From: Flavobacterium sp.
GTDB lineage: Bacteria > Bacteroidota > Bacteroidia > Flavobacteriales > Flavobacteriaceae
DNA: 64,000 nt
Assembly: GCF_025352015.1 (NCBI RefSeq)
Contig: NZ_JANXUG010000010.1
Span: forward strand, 1 to 64,000
Reading direction: 5' to 3'
The notes under the pieces were generated by a model. The model had not been told where the DNA came from and ran no database searches. It saw nothing but the letters and a program-made list of their open reading frames with translations. Within the stretch, counting starts at the first letter, position 1. Each line of letters opens with the position of its first letter. A program made the translations under genes and the position numbers. Below, one piece after another: positions 34,448 to 43,468 of the stretch.

Positions 34448-34708
34448 ATGAAAAAATTAGCAACAACGTTTAGTCTATTAGCTGTAATGTTAGTAGTAAC
34501 ATCTTTTACAACCTCAAGTGAAATCGGAGGGAAAAGTACTGGTGGTGACTTCACCCTAGAAATTGGCGGAAAAAGTACAGGTGGTGATTATACATTAAAC
34601 ATCGGAGGTAAAAGTACAGGTGGCGACTTCACACAAGAAATTGGGGGAAAAAGTACAGGGGGTGATTACACTTTAAATATAGGTGGTAAAAGTACTGGTG
34701 GTGACTAG
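34448..34708 (+). CDS. Small exported protein of five 13-residue repeats
   Basis: 86 residues from the ATG at 34448, chosen because it starts a signal peptide (MKKLATTFSLLAVMLVVTSF). After about residue 25 the whole protein is repeats: four full copies of IGGKSTGGDxTxx and a final IGGKSTGGD. The variable part alternates FTLE, YTLN, FTQE, YTLN. The GGKSTGGD core is invariant in protein although the Gly, Thr and Asp codons differ from copy to copy. There are no cysteines and no membrane segment in the mature part. I do not recognise the family. A terminator follows, then a histidine kinase and response regulator on the same strand. Confidence 0.8.
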   Translation: MKKLATTFSLLAVMLVVTSFTTSSEIGGKSTGGDFTLEIGGKSTGGDYTLNIGGKSTGGDFTQEIGGKSTGGDYTLNIGGKSTGGD

Positions 34709-34733
34709 TACTAAAACTATAATAATAATTTAG

Positions 34734-34766
34734 AAACTATCAACTAAAAGTTGATAGTTTTTTTTA
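34734..34766 (+). terminator. Terminator of the repeat-peptide gene
   Basis: AAACTATCAACT (34734-34745) and AGTTGATAGTTT (34749-34760) are a perfect 12-bp stem with a three-base loop, followed by a T tract. The T tract runs into TATTTTTG (34765-34772), a candidate -7 box for the kinase gene. Confidence 0.9.
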
Positions 34767-34788
34767 TTTTTGGTAAAAATATAATTAA

Positions 34789-36837
34789 GTGTCAAAAAAA
34801 ACAATATATATATTTTACTTCATATTTTTTTATAGCTGTTCTAAACAAAAAGAGCAAATTAATTCTAATAAAAGTTCATCTGATAGTTTATCGTATTACA
34901 TGCATTTGTCAAACAGAAATGGCATCAGCAATAAAGATAAAATTTTGGCGTTAGAAAAATCATTCCTTTTTAGTTCCAAATTAAAAAACACCAAAATTAA
35001 TAGGGATACTATTTTCTCGATTTCCTATAAATCATATTTGCTGAAAAACTGGCCTAATTTTAACATAGTCAATAAATTTTTATTAAATAAATCCCTTGAG
35101 AGTAAAGACACCATAAATTTAATCAAATCATACAGGTATAGAGGAGCCTATTTTAAAAACATTCAAGAACTTGACAGTTCTTTTTATTATTATGTCAAAG
35201 CTGAAAAATTGTGTACAAAAATTAATGACCAGCTTAATCTAGCAAACGTTTTATTAAATAAAGGAATTGTTCAATTTTCAATCAATGACTACCTAGGCTC
35301 TGAATTATCTCTTTCAAAAGCAGCATATATTTTCAAAAACAGTAATGAAAAAGATAAATTGTATGGAACATTAAATCAACTTGGTTTGGTTTATAATGAA
35401 TTGAAGGATTACGATAAAGCATTTGAATATCATACAAAAGCGCTCGAAACCGTAAGAGAATATAATTTACAAAGCAATATTCATCAAGAAGCAATTTGTT
35501 ATAATAATATTGGTTATTTATATATTAAACAAAATAAGTATGATTTGGCTATATCTAATTTTGAACTTGGGTTAAAAGATAAATTAATTTTAAAAGACGA
35601 TCCAGACTTATATGCTCTTCTGATTGATAATTTAGCGTATTGTAGATTTCGGTTAAATAACTATGAAGATTTACCCAAATTATTTTATGACGCACTAAAA
35701 ATTAGAATAAAACTTGAAAATTATACTGTTATTGTTGGGAGCTATATCCATCTTTCAGAATATTATCAAAAAAAGGGAGATAATTTTAAAGCAGTTACCT
35801 ATTCGACAAATGCCTTAAATGTTGCCAGAAAATCGAAAATCCCAACCAATATAATTTTAGCATTAAAACAAGCATCTCTTGTAGATAAAATAAAATCACC
35901 TACATTTTCAGAACAATACATTCGAATTAGCGACAGCCTTCAAATAGCGGAAAGAAACTCCAAAGACCGCTTCGCTAGAATTTCTCTAGAAACCGACGAA
36001 ATCATTAAACAAAATGATGTTTTAGAAAATAAAAATAGAACCTTACTCTACATTTTTTTAGTTACGTCTATTATAGTGGTGTTACTTATAATGGTACGTG
36101 CACAAAGAACACGAACCCGAGAATTAGTTTACAAACAAGCGCAACAAATTGCCAATGAGGAAATTTTTAACCTCATGATGTCACAACAAACCATTATAGA
36201 CGATAGTCGCTCCAAAGAAAAAAAACGTTTGGCACAAGACCTGCACGATGGTATTTTGGGACGAATGTTTGGCCTTCGGTTGAGTTTAGACAGCATAAAT
36301 GCAAACAATGACGCTGATGCGGTGCAAAAACGAAACAGTTTATTGAATGAGTTGAAGATCATAGAGCAAGACATTCGTGAAATTTCGCATGATTTAAATA
36401 GAGAGAAATTAGTTTTAATTAATAACTTTGTTTCTATTGTTCACAATTTACTCGAGGAGCAAAAAGCATTACACTCATCGAGCGTAAACTACTCTATTGA
36501 TGAAAATATAAATTGGGATAAAGTAGGCAATACTGCCAAGATTAATATGTTTAGAATATTGCAGGAAGGATTGCAAAACATCAATAAATATGCTAATGCC
36601 AATGAAATTAAAGTAGCTGTAAAAGGCGATAACGAAAATGTTTACCTGAAAATTGAGGATGACGGGATTGGTTTTGATGTAAACAAAAAGAGTAAAGGCA
36701 TTGGAATGCAGAACATGATATCTAGAACGAAAGAATCTGAAGGAATTATAGATATTAATTCAATAAAAAATAAAGGAACTAAAATAACTATTACCATACC
36801 TTTAAAAACTAAACCAATAATTGAACAACAAGCATGA
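34789..36837 (+). CDS. TPR-containing sensor histidine kinase (HisKA_3 type)
   Basis: 682 residues from a GTG start. The N-terminus looks like a lipoprotein signal (IYIFYFIFFYSC). Residues of about 90-400 form tetratricopeptide repeats (for example KDYDKAFEYHTKALETVREY and NKYDLAISNFELGLK) in the periplasm. One membrane helix (about 418-438, LLYIFLVTSIIVVLLIMV) leads to a cytoplasmic kinase: the dimerisation helix has RLAQDLHDGI with phospho-His486, and the ATPase domain has the N box LQNINKYANA and GIGFD / KGIGMQN. The stop overlaps the regulator start by four bases (ATGA). The signal sensed is unknown. Confidence 0.9.
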   Translation: MSKKTIYIFYFIFFYSCSKQKEQINSNKSSSDSLSYYMHLSNRNGISNKDKILALEKSFLFSSKLKNTKINRDTIFSISYKSYLLKNWPNFNIVNKFLLNKSLESKDTINLIKSYRYRGAYFKNIQELDSSFYYYVKAEKLCTKINDQLNLANVLLNKGIVQFSINDYLGSELSLSKAAYIFKNSNEKDKLYGTLNQLGLVYNELKDYDKAFEYHTKALETVREYNLQSNIHQEAICYNNIGYLYIKQNKYDLAISNFELGLKDKLILKDDPDLYALLIDNLAYCRFRLNNYEDLPKLFYDALKIRIKLENYTVIVGSYIHLSEYYQKKGDNFKAVTYSTNALNVARKSKIPTNIILALKQASLVDKIKSPTFSEQYIRISDSLQIAERNSKDRFARISLETDEIIKQNDVLENKNRTLLYIFLVTSIIVVLLIMVRAQRTRTRELVYKQAQQIANEEIFNLMMSQQTIIDDSRSKEKKRLAQDLHDGILGRMFGLRLSLDSINANNDADAVQKRNSLLNELKIIEQDIREISHDLNREKLVLINNFVSIVHNLLEEQKALHSSSVNYSIDENINWDKVGNTAKINMFRILQEGLQNINKYANANEIKVAVKGDNENVYLKIEDDGIGFDVNKKSKGIGMQNMISRTKESEGIIDINSIKNKGTKITITIPLKTKPIIEQQA

Positions 36838-37499
36838 CAAAACCAACAAAAATATTAATAGTAGACGATCATCCCTTTATAATTCAGGCATACAGAAACG
36901 CACTAGACAAGTATAGTTTGAAAGGATTACAGTTTGAGGTGACTCAAGCTAACAATTGTAAAACAGGTTATGAAAGCATTAAGGAAGCAAAATCACCATT
37001 TGATGTTGCCTTTTTTGACTTTAGTATGCCAGAATATGCAGAAAAAGGAATTTTCTCGGGCGAAGATTTAGCCGCGTTATTAAAAACCGAAATGCCCAAT
37101 TGCAAAATTATTTTGTTAACGATGCATACGGAATTGCTCAAAATTAATAACATTATTAAAAACATTAACCCAAGCGGATTAATTATTAAAAACGATTTGA
37201 CTTTTGATGAATTAATTTTTGCATTCGATAAAATTATCAACAACGATAGTTATTATAGTCAGACGGTGATAAAACTAGTAAATCAAGCGCAATACACCAA
37301 CATAGAAATGGACGCTTTTGACAAACAAATAGTATTTCATTTGTCTAAAGGAGTAAAAACCAAAGATTTACCATTGTATATTCCGTTGTCATTAAGCGCT
37401 ATAGAAAATAGAAAACTCAAAATTCGGGAAGTTTTGGCAGTAAAAGGCGAAACGGATAATGATTTAATAAACGAAGCTAAACATAAAGGTGTCATTTAA
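36834..37499 (+). CDS. NarL/FixJ-like response regulator
   Basis: A 221-residue partner of the kinase immediately upstream, with translation coupled by the ATGA overlap. The receiver domain has the acidic pair Asp11-Asp12, phosphoacceptor Asp62 (AFFDFSMPEY), Thr in LLTMHTE and Lys in LIIKNDL. The C-terminal 70 residues (DKQIVFHLSKGVKTKDLPLYIPLSLSAIENRKLKIREVL) correspond to a LuxR-type helix-turn-helix, though diverged from the usual KEIA pattern. Targets are unknown; the exported repeat gene upstream is an obvious candidate. Confidence 0.88.
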   Translation: MTKPTKILIVDDHPFIIQAYRNALDKYSLKGLQFEVTQANNCKTGYESIKEAKSPFDVAFFDFSMPEYAEKGIFSGEDLAALLKTEMPNCKIILLTMHTELLKINNIIKNINPSGLIIKNDLTFDELIFAFDKIINNDSYYSQTVIKLVNQAQYTNIEMDAFDKQIVFHLSKGVKTKDLPLYIPLSLSAIENRKLKIREVLAVKGETDNDLINEAKHKGVI

Positions 37500-37585
37500 C
37501 CTTCGATAGGCAAACTAAAACAGCATTTTTTAAATTATTATTTTAACAACTGTAAAAAAAGTGTTTGGTTCTAAAATTTTAATCG

Positions 37586-37616
37586 AAAAGCGAAACTCCA
37601 AAGTTTCGCTTTTTTT
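37586..37616. terminator. Bidirectional terminator between the response regulator and thiL
   Basis: AGCGAAACT (37589-37597) and AGTTTCGCT (37602-37610) form a perfect stem with a four-base loop, with A run before and T run after, serving both convergent genes. Confidence 0.85.
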
Positions 37617-38661
37617 AGTCCTTCAACGCATCCCAACCCCTAGCTCTTAAAGGAATTTTACTGTTATTTCTAGTTATTAAATGAATTCCTTCGCTTTCTT
37701 GAGTTAAATGTCCAATAACGGTAAAGTTAGGATTGGCTTTTATTTTATCAAAATCTTCTAACGCAATGGTAAAAAGCAATTCATAATCCTCACCACCATT
37801 AATGGCCACGGTGGTACTATCAATATTAAATTCCTCGCAAACATTGATTAATTGCGGGTCAACCGGAATTTTTTCTTCATATAAATTACAACCTACTTTG
37901 CTTTGCCTACAAATATGAATAATTTCTGATGACAATCCATCCGAAATATCAATCATCGAAGTGGGTTTTACTTCCAGTTTTTCCAGTAAAGTTTTGATGT
38001 CATGACGCGCTTCGGGTTTTAGTTGTCGTTCTATCAAATAAGTATAGGCATCCAGATCGGGTTGATTATTTGGGTTTACCTGAAACACTTGTTTCTCTCG
38101 TTCTAAAACTTGTAATCCCATGTATGCCGAACCTAAATCGCCGGTAACTACTAGTAGATCGCCATCGTTTGCTCCACTTCTATAAATCAATTCATCTTCA
38201 TTAGCTTCGCCTATGGCGGTTATAGAAAGTATCAATCCCTTTTGAGACGAAGTGGTATCACCACCAATAACATCTACATTATAAAATTTAGCTGCCATGG
38301 CAATGCCGTCAAACAATTCTTCCATGGCTTCTAACGGAAATCGATTAGAAACTGCTACTGAAACCGTTATTTGTGTTGGCTTCGCATTCATAGCACAAAT
38401 ATCCGATAGGTTTACTACCACCGCTTTGTAACCTAGATGGCGCAGCGGCATATAAGACAAATCAAAATGAACGCCTTCAATCAGTAAATCGGTTGAAACA
38501 ACTATTTTTTTTGTACCAAAATCCAAAACAGCAGCGTCATCGCCTATACTTTTTAAGGTAGAAAGTTGCTTAACATCAAAATTTTTGGTCAAATGTTCAA
38601 TCAAACGAAATTCTCCAAGTTCTGAAAGTGCAGTTCGTTGCGGATTTTTATCTTCAATCAT
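37615..38661 (-). CDS. thiL: Thiamine-monophosphate kinase
   Basis: This 348-residue enzyme phosphorylates thiamine monophosphate to the active cofactor thiamine diphosphate. The N-terminus GEFRLIEHL is followed by SIGDDAAVLDF and VVSTDLLIEGVHFD, which bind the nucleotide and magnesium; VIGGDTTSS and MIDISDGLSSE are further family segments, with NGGEDYELLFT toward the end. Length is normal. A TACCTTTG box lies upstream on the minus strand (38688-38695). No TPP riboswitch is seen in front of it. Confidence 0.96.
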   Translation of the reverse strand: MIEDKNPQRTALSELGEFRLIEHLTKNFDVKQLSTLKSIGDDAAVLDFGTKKIVVSTDLLIEGVHFDLSYMPLRHLGYKAVVVNLSDICAMNAKPTQITVSVAVSNRFPLEAMEELFDGIAMAAKFYNVDVIGGDTTSSQKGLILSITAIGEANEDELIYRSGANDGDLLVVTGDLGSAYMGLQVLEREKQVFQVNPNNQPDLDAYTYLIERQLKPEARHDIKTLLEKLEVKPTSMIDISDGLSSEIIHICRQSKVGCNLYEEKIPVDPQLINVCEEFNIDSTTVAINGGEDYELLFTIALEDFDKIKANPNFTVIGHLTQESEGIHLITRNNSKIPLRARGWDALKD

Positions 38662-38825
38662 TTTTTTATCTTCAAAAATTAAAAGCTCAAAGGTACAAAG
38701 TTTTTAATGCAAAGGTTTTTGAGTTTTCTATTCCTTTTTACTACTTTTAAAAAATCAATAGACCTTTGTAACAATCTTAATTTATAGATACCAATAGCAA
38801 TACATTAAATAAAAATTCATTTAGC

Positions 38826-39701
38826 ATGAAACTTACCATAAGCAATCTTACCAAAACATACCCAAACGGTGTAAAAGCATTAGACAATTTAAATCTTGAA
38901 ATTGGAACAGGAATGTTTGGGCTTTTAGGGCCAAACGGCGCCGGGAAATCGTCGTTAATGCGAACCATTGCCACGCTGCAAAAACCAGATAGTGGCACCG
39001 TTTATTTTGATGATATTAATATTTTGGAAGATCAAATGGCGTTGCGCAAAATTTTGGGTTATTTGCCGCAAGAATTTGGTGTTTATCCTAATATCTCTGC
39101 CGAAAATTTACTAGATTATTTTGCGCGATTGAAAGGTGTAGCCCTTCAAAAAGAAAGAGATGCTATTGTAAAGCAAGTTTTAGAGATTACCAATTTATAT
39201 GATGTTCGCAAAAAAAATGTAAGCGGATATTCTGGCGGAATGAAACAACGTTTTGGTATTGCACAATTATTACTTAATAATCCAAAATTAATAATAGTTG
39301 ATGAACCTACCGCAGGTTTAGATCCAGTTGAAAGACATCGGTTTTTGAATGTTTTACGTGAAATAGGCACCAACCATACCGTTATTTTTTCTACTCATAT
39401 TGTTGATGATGTAAAAGAATTGTGCAACGAAATGGCGATTTTGAACGGCGGAAAAATAATAACACAAAGCACTCCCAAAGCGGCAGTTGAAAGCTTACAA
39501 GGTAAAATTTGGACTAAAACAATTACAAGAGAACTCTTGGAAGAAAACGAAAAATTATTCAAGGTAATTTCTTCTAATTACAATGAAGACAATAGTTTAA
39601 ACATCAAAGTGTATAGCGAAGAAAAACCAGATGATAGTTTTACAATGACCCAACCACAGCTGGAAGAAGTTTATTTTGTTGCACTAAAAAACGACAACTA
39701 A
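38826..39701 (+). CDS. ABC transporter ATP-binding protein
   Basis: 291 residues, one nucleotide-binding domain. Walker A is GPNGAGKSS, the signature is SGYSGGMKQRFG, Walker B is LIIVDEPTAGLD and the switch His is in FSTHIVDD. The C-terminal 80 residues are the extra domain usual in ABC-2 type exporters of the CcmA/NatA kind. It is followed after one base by the permease/peptidase fusion, so the two form a transporter. The cargo is unknown. Confidence 0.93.
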   Translation: MKLTISNLTKTYPNGVKALDNLNLEIGTGMFGLLGPNGAGKSSLMRTIATLQKPDSGTVYFDDINILEDQMALRKILGYLPQEFGVYPNISAENLLDYFARLKGVALQKERDAIVKQVLEITNLYDVRKKNVSGYSGGMKQRFGIAQLLLNNPKLIIVDEPTAGLDPVERHRFLNVLREIGTNHTVIFSTHIVDDVKELCNEMAILNGGKIITQSTPKAAVESLQGKIWTKTITRELLEENEKLFKVISSNYNEDNSLNIKVYSEEKPDDSFTMTQPQLEEVYFVALKNDN

Positions 39702-39702
39702 C

Positions 39703-42700
39703 ATGTTTGGAACCATATTTACTTTCGAATTAAAAAGATGGTTAAAAAACCCAACTTTTTATGTTTTCTGCGCCATTTTTTTCTCCTTCTCTTTGTTTAT
39801 GATGGCAAGTAGTTTGGGAGTTTTTGACAATTTTAAGTCAACCACCGTAGCAAATGTTTATGCTAATTCTGCTCTTGAACTCAATAATTTACTGGTGGCA
39901 CTCTCTACATTTATTTATTTTTTACTACCAACAATTGTTGGCGCTAGCGTGTATAGAGATTTTAAATACAACATGCACACGGTTTTGTTTTCCTACCAGT
40001 TGAACAAGCGAGACTACCTTTTTGCAAAGTTTTTTAGTGCTTTTTTAGTGGTAGTTATCATTACTTTATGTGTTGGATTGGGTTCCTTTTTGGCAGCGTT
40101 TTTGCCTGGTGTAAACCCAAATTTGGTCGGACCACAACGCTTTTTAGCGTATTTGCAGAGTTATTTGATTTTTGTAATTCCAAATTTGTTTTTTTATGGC
40201 GTAATCGTTTTTTCGGTAGTTACTATTTCTAGAAATGTAATGGCTGGTTATGTTAGTATTATCTTGATGTTTTTTCTGCAAGCCTTTGTGGGCAATATGA
40301 TTGACGATGCCAAAGACAAACTTTTCGTTTCTATTTTTGATCCGTTTGGAATGGAAACTTTGAATAATTATACCAAATATTGGACGGTTTTTGAAAAAAA
40401 TGAAAATTTGCTCCCGTTTGACGGCGTTATTTTGTACAACAGATTGCTGTGGTTTGGGATTTCGGTCTTACTTTTTATACTGATTTATCGTTATTTTTCG
40501 TTTACACAAAACGCTTTGAGCTTAAAAAGAAGTAAAAGTGAAGAACGTTCTGTAAAAAATAATTTTGGCAGCATTACCAAAATTAATCTTCCAAAGATTT
40601 CTTTTGATTTTTCATTGGCTCAAAAACTTAAAACCGTTTGGAGTCTATCTAAATATGATTTAAAATACATTGTTAAAAGTTGGATTTTTCTTGTAGTTGT
40701 TGTGCTTGGGCTTTTGTTTGCTTTTACAAGTATTAGTTTTTCCGGAATAATTTTCGGAACGAAAACGTATCCTGTTACTTGGCAAATGCTTGGTATAGCA
40801 GGGGGTGTTTTCAGAGTGTTTATCAACTTGATGACCTTCTTGTTTTCAGGATTACTTATTCATCGCGGCAAAAACGCTAGAATGAATCATTTGCTAGATA
40901 TAACACCAACATCAAACTGGGTTTTCTTACTGTCTAGATTTTTAGCCATCGTAAAAATGCAGATGATTCTGTTATCGTTAATATTCATTTCGGGGATAAC
41001 GTATCAAATTTGGAATAATTTTTATGATTTCGAAATTGGACATTATTTATACGAACTGTTCGGTTTGCGATTAATCCATTTCGTTGTGTGGGCGTTGCTA
41101 GCAGTATTTATTCAAACGCTTTTTAAAAATTATCTCCTTGGGTTTTTCGCTTTACTGATTATTTCACTTGGGTTGACTTTTTTACCTGAATTTGGCATAA
41201 ATCAGCAAATTTTCATCTTTAATAGTGATACCGGTTTTTCTTATTCCGACATGAACGGTTATGGTCATGCGTTGGGGTTGTATTTTGTTTACAAATTGTA
41301 TTGGATATTATTAGGCATTGTGTTTTTTGCACTCTCACTCTTATTTTATGTTCGCGGCGTTGGACTAATGGTGAAAGATCGTTTTAAAGAGGCTAAAAAA
41401 AGAGCCACCATAAATATTATAATTCCTTTATTTCTGGCTTTAATTGGATTTTTAAGTATTGGTGGGAAAATATATTATGAAGACAATATCAAGGAAAAAC
41501 ATAAAACGGGACAAGAACTAGAGAAAGAAAGTGTTTCATGGGAAAAAAAATATAAAAAATACCAGAACAAACCGCAGCCTAGAATTGTTGACATCAAAAT
41601 TGATTTGCAACTATTTCCCGAAGAACGAAATTTTATGGCTAACGGAACTTATACTATCAAAAACAAAACAAAACAACCGATAGATACTATCTTGATTGAT
41701 TATGCCAAAAGAACAAAGCTTTCGTTTAGTCAAAAAACAAAGCTTGTTTCTAAAGATACGGTCTTTAATTTCGATATTTATAAGTTAGAAAAACCTTTGC
41801 AGGTTGGCGAAACAATGGTGTTGAAATTCCAATTGAAAAATGAACCAAACACGACTCTTCAATCGAGTTCGCCCGTTGTTTTTAACGGTACGTTTATGAA
41901 CAATCAATACTTTCCACGAATTGGTTATACGGATGACAATGAATTACAAACAAAGGATTTACGCAAAAAATATGGTTTGAAACCCAAAGACAGGATGGCA
42001 AAACCCGATGATAGTATTGCGCGTCAAAACACTTATATTAGCAATGATGCCGATTGGATAACATTTGAAACCACTGTAAGCACTAGCGGAGATCAAATTG
42101 CCCTTGCACCTGGTTATTTAAAAAAACAATGGAAAAAAGACGGAAGAAACTATTTTCATTATAAAATGGATCAAAAAATGCTGAATTTCTATGCTTACAA
42201 CTCTGCACGATATGAAGTAAAAAGAGACAAATGGAAAGAAATTAACATCGAAATTTATTATCATAAACCTCATTATTATAATGTAAACCGCATGATTGCT
42301 GGTGTGAAAAAGGCGTTGGCCTATTACACTGAAAACTTTAGTCCCTACCAACATAAACAAGTACGAATAATTGAATTTCCTAAAACAGATGGCATGTTTG
42401 CACAATCGTTTGCCAACACGATTCCATTTTCTGAAGGTATCGGATTTATTGCTGCCGTTGATGATAAAGACCAGGACGCTGTAGATTATCCTTTTTCGGT
42501 AACTGCGCATGAAGTGGCTCATCAATGGTTTGCCCATCAAGTGATTGGGGCCAATGTGCAAGGAGCTACTTTATTGTCTGAAAGTATGGCAGAATACAGT
42601 TCGCTGAAAGTACTGGAACATACTTATGGCAAAAAACAAATGCGCCGCTTTTTGAAAGATGCGCTCGATAAATATCTTCAAGGACGCACTTTTGAAAGTG

Positions 42701-43350
42701 GCAAAGAACAACCATTGATGTATAATGAAAATCAACAATACATTCATTACAACAAAGGTTCGCTAGTTTTATATGCATTGAGCGATTATATTGGTGAAAA
42801 ACAAATGAATGCTGCCATCAAATCGTACATCAATAAAGTCGCTTTTCAAGAAGCACCTTATACTAATTCGATTGAACTTGTTTCCTATTTGAATGCTGCT
42901 ACACCCGATAGTTTGAAATATTTGATCAACGATATGTTTGAAACCATTACACTTTATGACAATAAAATAAATAAAGCCACCTCCAAAAAGTTGAAAAACG
43001 GGAAATATGCGGTAACTATCGACTTTAATGTAAGCAAATACAAATCAGACGATACCGGAAAAAGGAGGTTTAAAGATACTCATGGAAAAACCTTGTCTTA
43101 TTTAAAAAAAGGAACCAAATATCCTGTTAATTCTTTTCCACTGAACGATTATATTGAAATTGGAATATTTAGTGAACAAACGCTCAAGAGCAAGAAACAA
43201 GAAAAAGAATTGTTTTTGAAAAAGATAAAAGTGACCAAAATTGACAATACGGTTACCTTTGAAGTCAACGAAAAACCAACAGAAGTAGGCGTCGATCCTT
43301 ACAATAAATTAATTGATACTAATTCTGATGATAATAGATTAGGGCTTTAA
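39703..43350 (+). CDS. ABC-2 permease fused to an M1-family aminopeptidase domain
   Basis: A 1215-residue fusion. The first half has about twelve hydrophobic helices in two ABC-2 permease-like sets (for example VVIITLCVGLGSFLAAFL and SWIFLVVVVLGLLFAFT). From about residue 640 a soluble part begins with an M1 N-terminal beta domain, then the zinc site HEVAHQWFAHQ (His936, Glu937, His940) and the third ligand Glu in LLSESMAEYSS, 19 residues after His940 rather than the usual 18. It pairs with the ATPase gene just upstream. The combination is a known Bacteroidota arrangement; peptidase activity and cargo remain inference. Confidence 0.9.
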   Translation: MFGTIFTFELKRWLKNPTFYVFCAIFFSFSLFMMASSLGVFDNFKSTTVANVYANSALELNNLLVALSTFIYFLLPTIVGASVYRDFKYNMHTVLFSYQLNKRDYLFAKFFSAFLVVVIITLCVGLGSFLAAFLPGVNPNLVGPQRFLAYLQSYLIFVIPNLFFYGVIVFSVVTISRNVMAGYVSIILMFFLQAFVGNMIDDAKDKLFVSIFDPFGMETLNNYTKYWTVFEKNENLLPFDGVILYNRLLWFGISVLLFILIYRYFSFTQNALSLKRSKSEERSVKNNFGSITKINLPKISFDFSLAQKLKTVWSLSKYDLKYIVKSWIFLVVVVLGLLFAFTSISFSGIIFGTKTYPVTWQMLGIAGGVFRVFINLMTFLFSGLLIHRGKNARMNHLLDITPTSNWVFLLSRFLAIVKMQMILLSLIFISGITYQIWNNFYDFEIGHYLYELFGLRLIHFVVWALLAVFIQTLFKNYLLGFFALLIISLGLTFLPEFGINQQIFIFNSDTGFSYSDMNGYGHALGLYFVYKLYWILLGIVFFALSLLFYVRGVGLMVKDRFKEAKKRATINIIIPLFLALIGFLSIGGKIYYEDNIKEKHKTGQELEKESVSWEKKYKKYQNKPQPRIVDIKIDLQLFPEERNFMANGTYTIKNKTKQPIDTILIDYAKRTKLSFSQKTKLVSKDTVFNFDIYKLEKPLQVGETMVLKFQLKNEPNTTLQSSSPVVFNGTFMNNQYFPRIGYTDDNELQTKDLRKKYGLKPKDRMAKPDDSIARQNTYISNDADWITFETTVSTSGDQIALAPGYLKKQWKKDGRNYFHYKMDQKMLNFYAYNSARYEVKRDKWKEINIEIYYHKPHYYNVNRMIAGVKKALAYYTENFSPYQHKQVRIIEFPKTDGMFAQSFANTIPFSEGIGFIAAVDDKDQDAVDYPFSVTAHEVAHQWFAHQVIGANVQGATLLSESMAEYSSLKVLEHTYGKKQMRRFLKDALDKYLQGRTFESGKEQPLMYNENQQYIHYNKGSLVLYALSDYIGEKQMNAAIKSYINKVAFQEAPYTNSIELVSYLNAATPDSLKYLINDMFETITLYDNKINKATSKKLKNGKYAVTIDFNVSKYKSDDTGKRRFKDTHGKTLSYLKKGTKYPVNSFPLNDYIEIGIFSEQTLKSKKQEKELFLKKIKVTKIDNTVTFEVNEKPTEVGVDPYNKLIDTNSDDNRLGL

Positions 43351-43410
43351 AAATCAACTACAAAGTACTATAAGTTTAGTAGTTTGTATGAATTACACCT
43401 GTAAAATGCG

Positions 43411-43440
43411 AAACCCAATAACGAAAATTATTGGGTTTGT
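43411..43440. terminator. Shared terminator between the ABC/M1 gene and lepA
   Basis: AAACCCAATAA (43411-43421) and TTATTGGGTTT (43428-43438) form a perfect 11-bp stem with a six-base loop between two convergent genes; T tracts are short on both strands. Confidence 0.65.
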
Positions 43441-43468
43441 CTATCATCTATAAGTCTATCATCTAAAA

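Noticed and set aside
34523..34708. RTX calcium-binding nonapeptide repeats
   Set aside because: GGD-Y-TL looks like GND-TL, but the period is 13 residues rather than 9 and the second Asp/Gly pattern is missing.
38662..38825. TPP riboswitch before thiL
   Set aside because: No CTGAGA or similar THI-box core was found on the minus strand.
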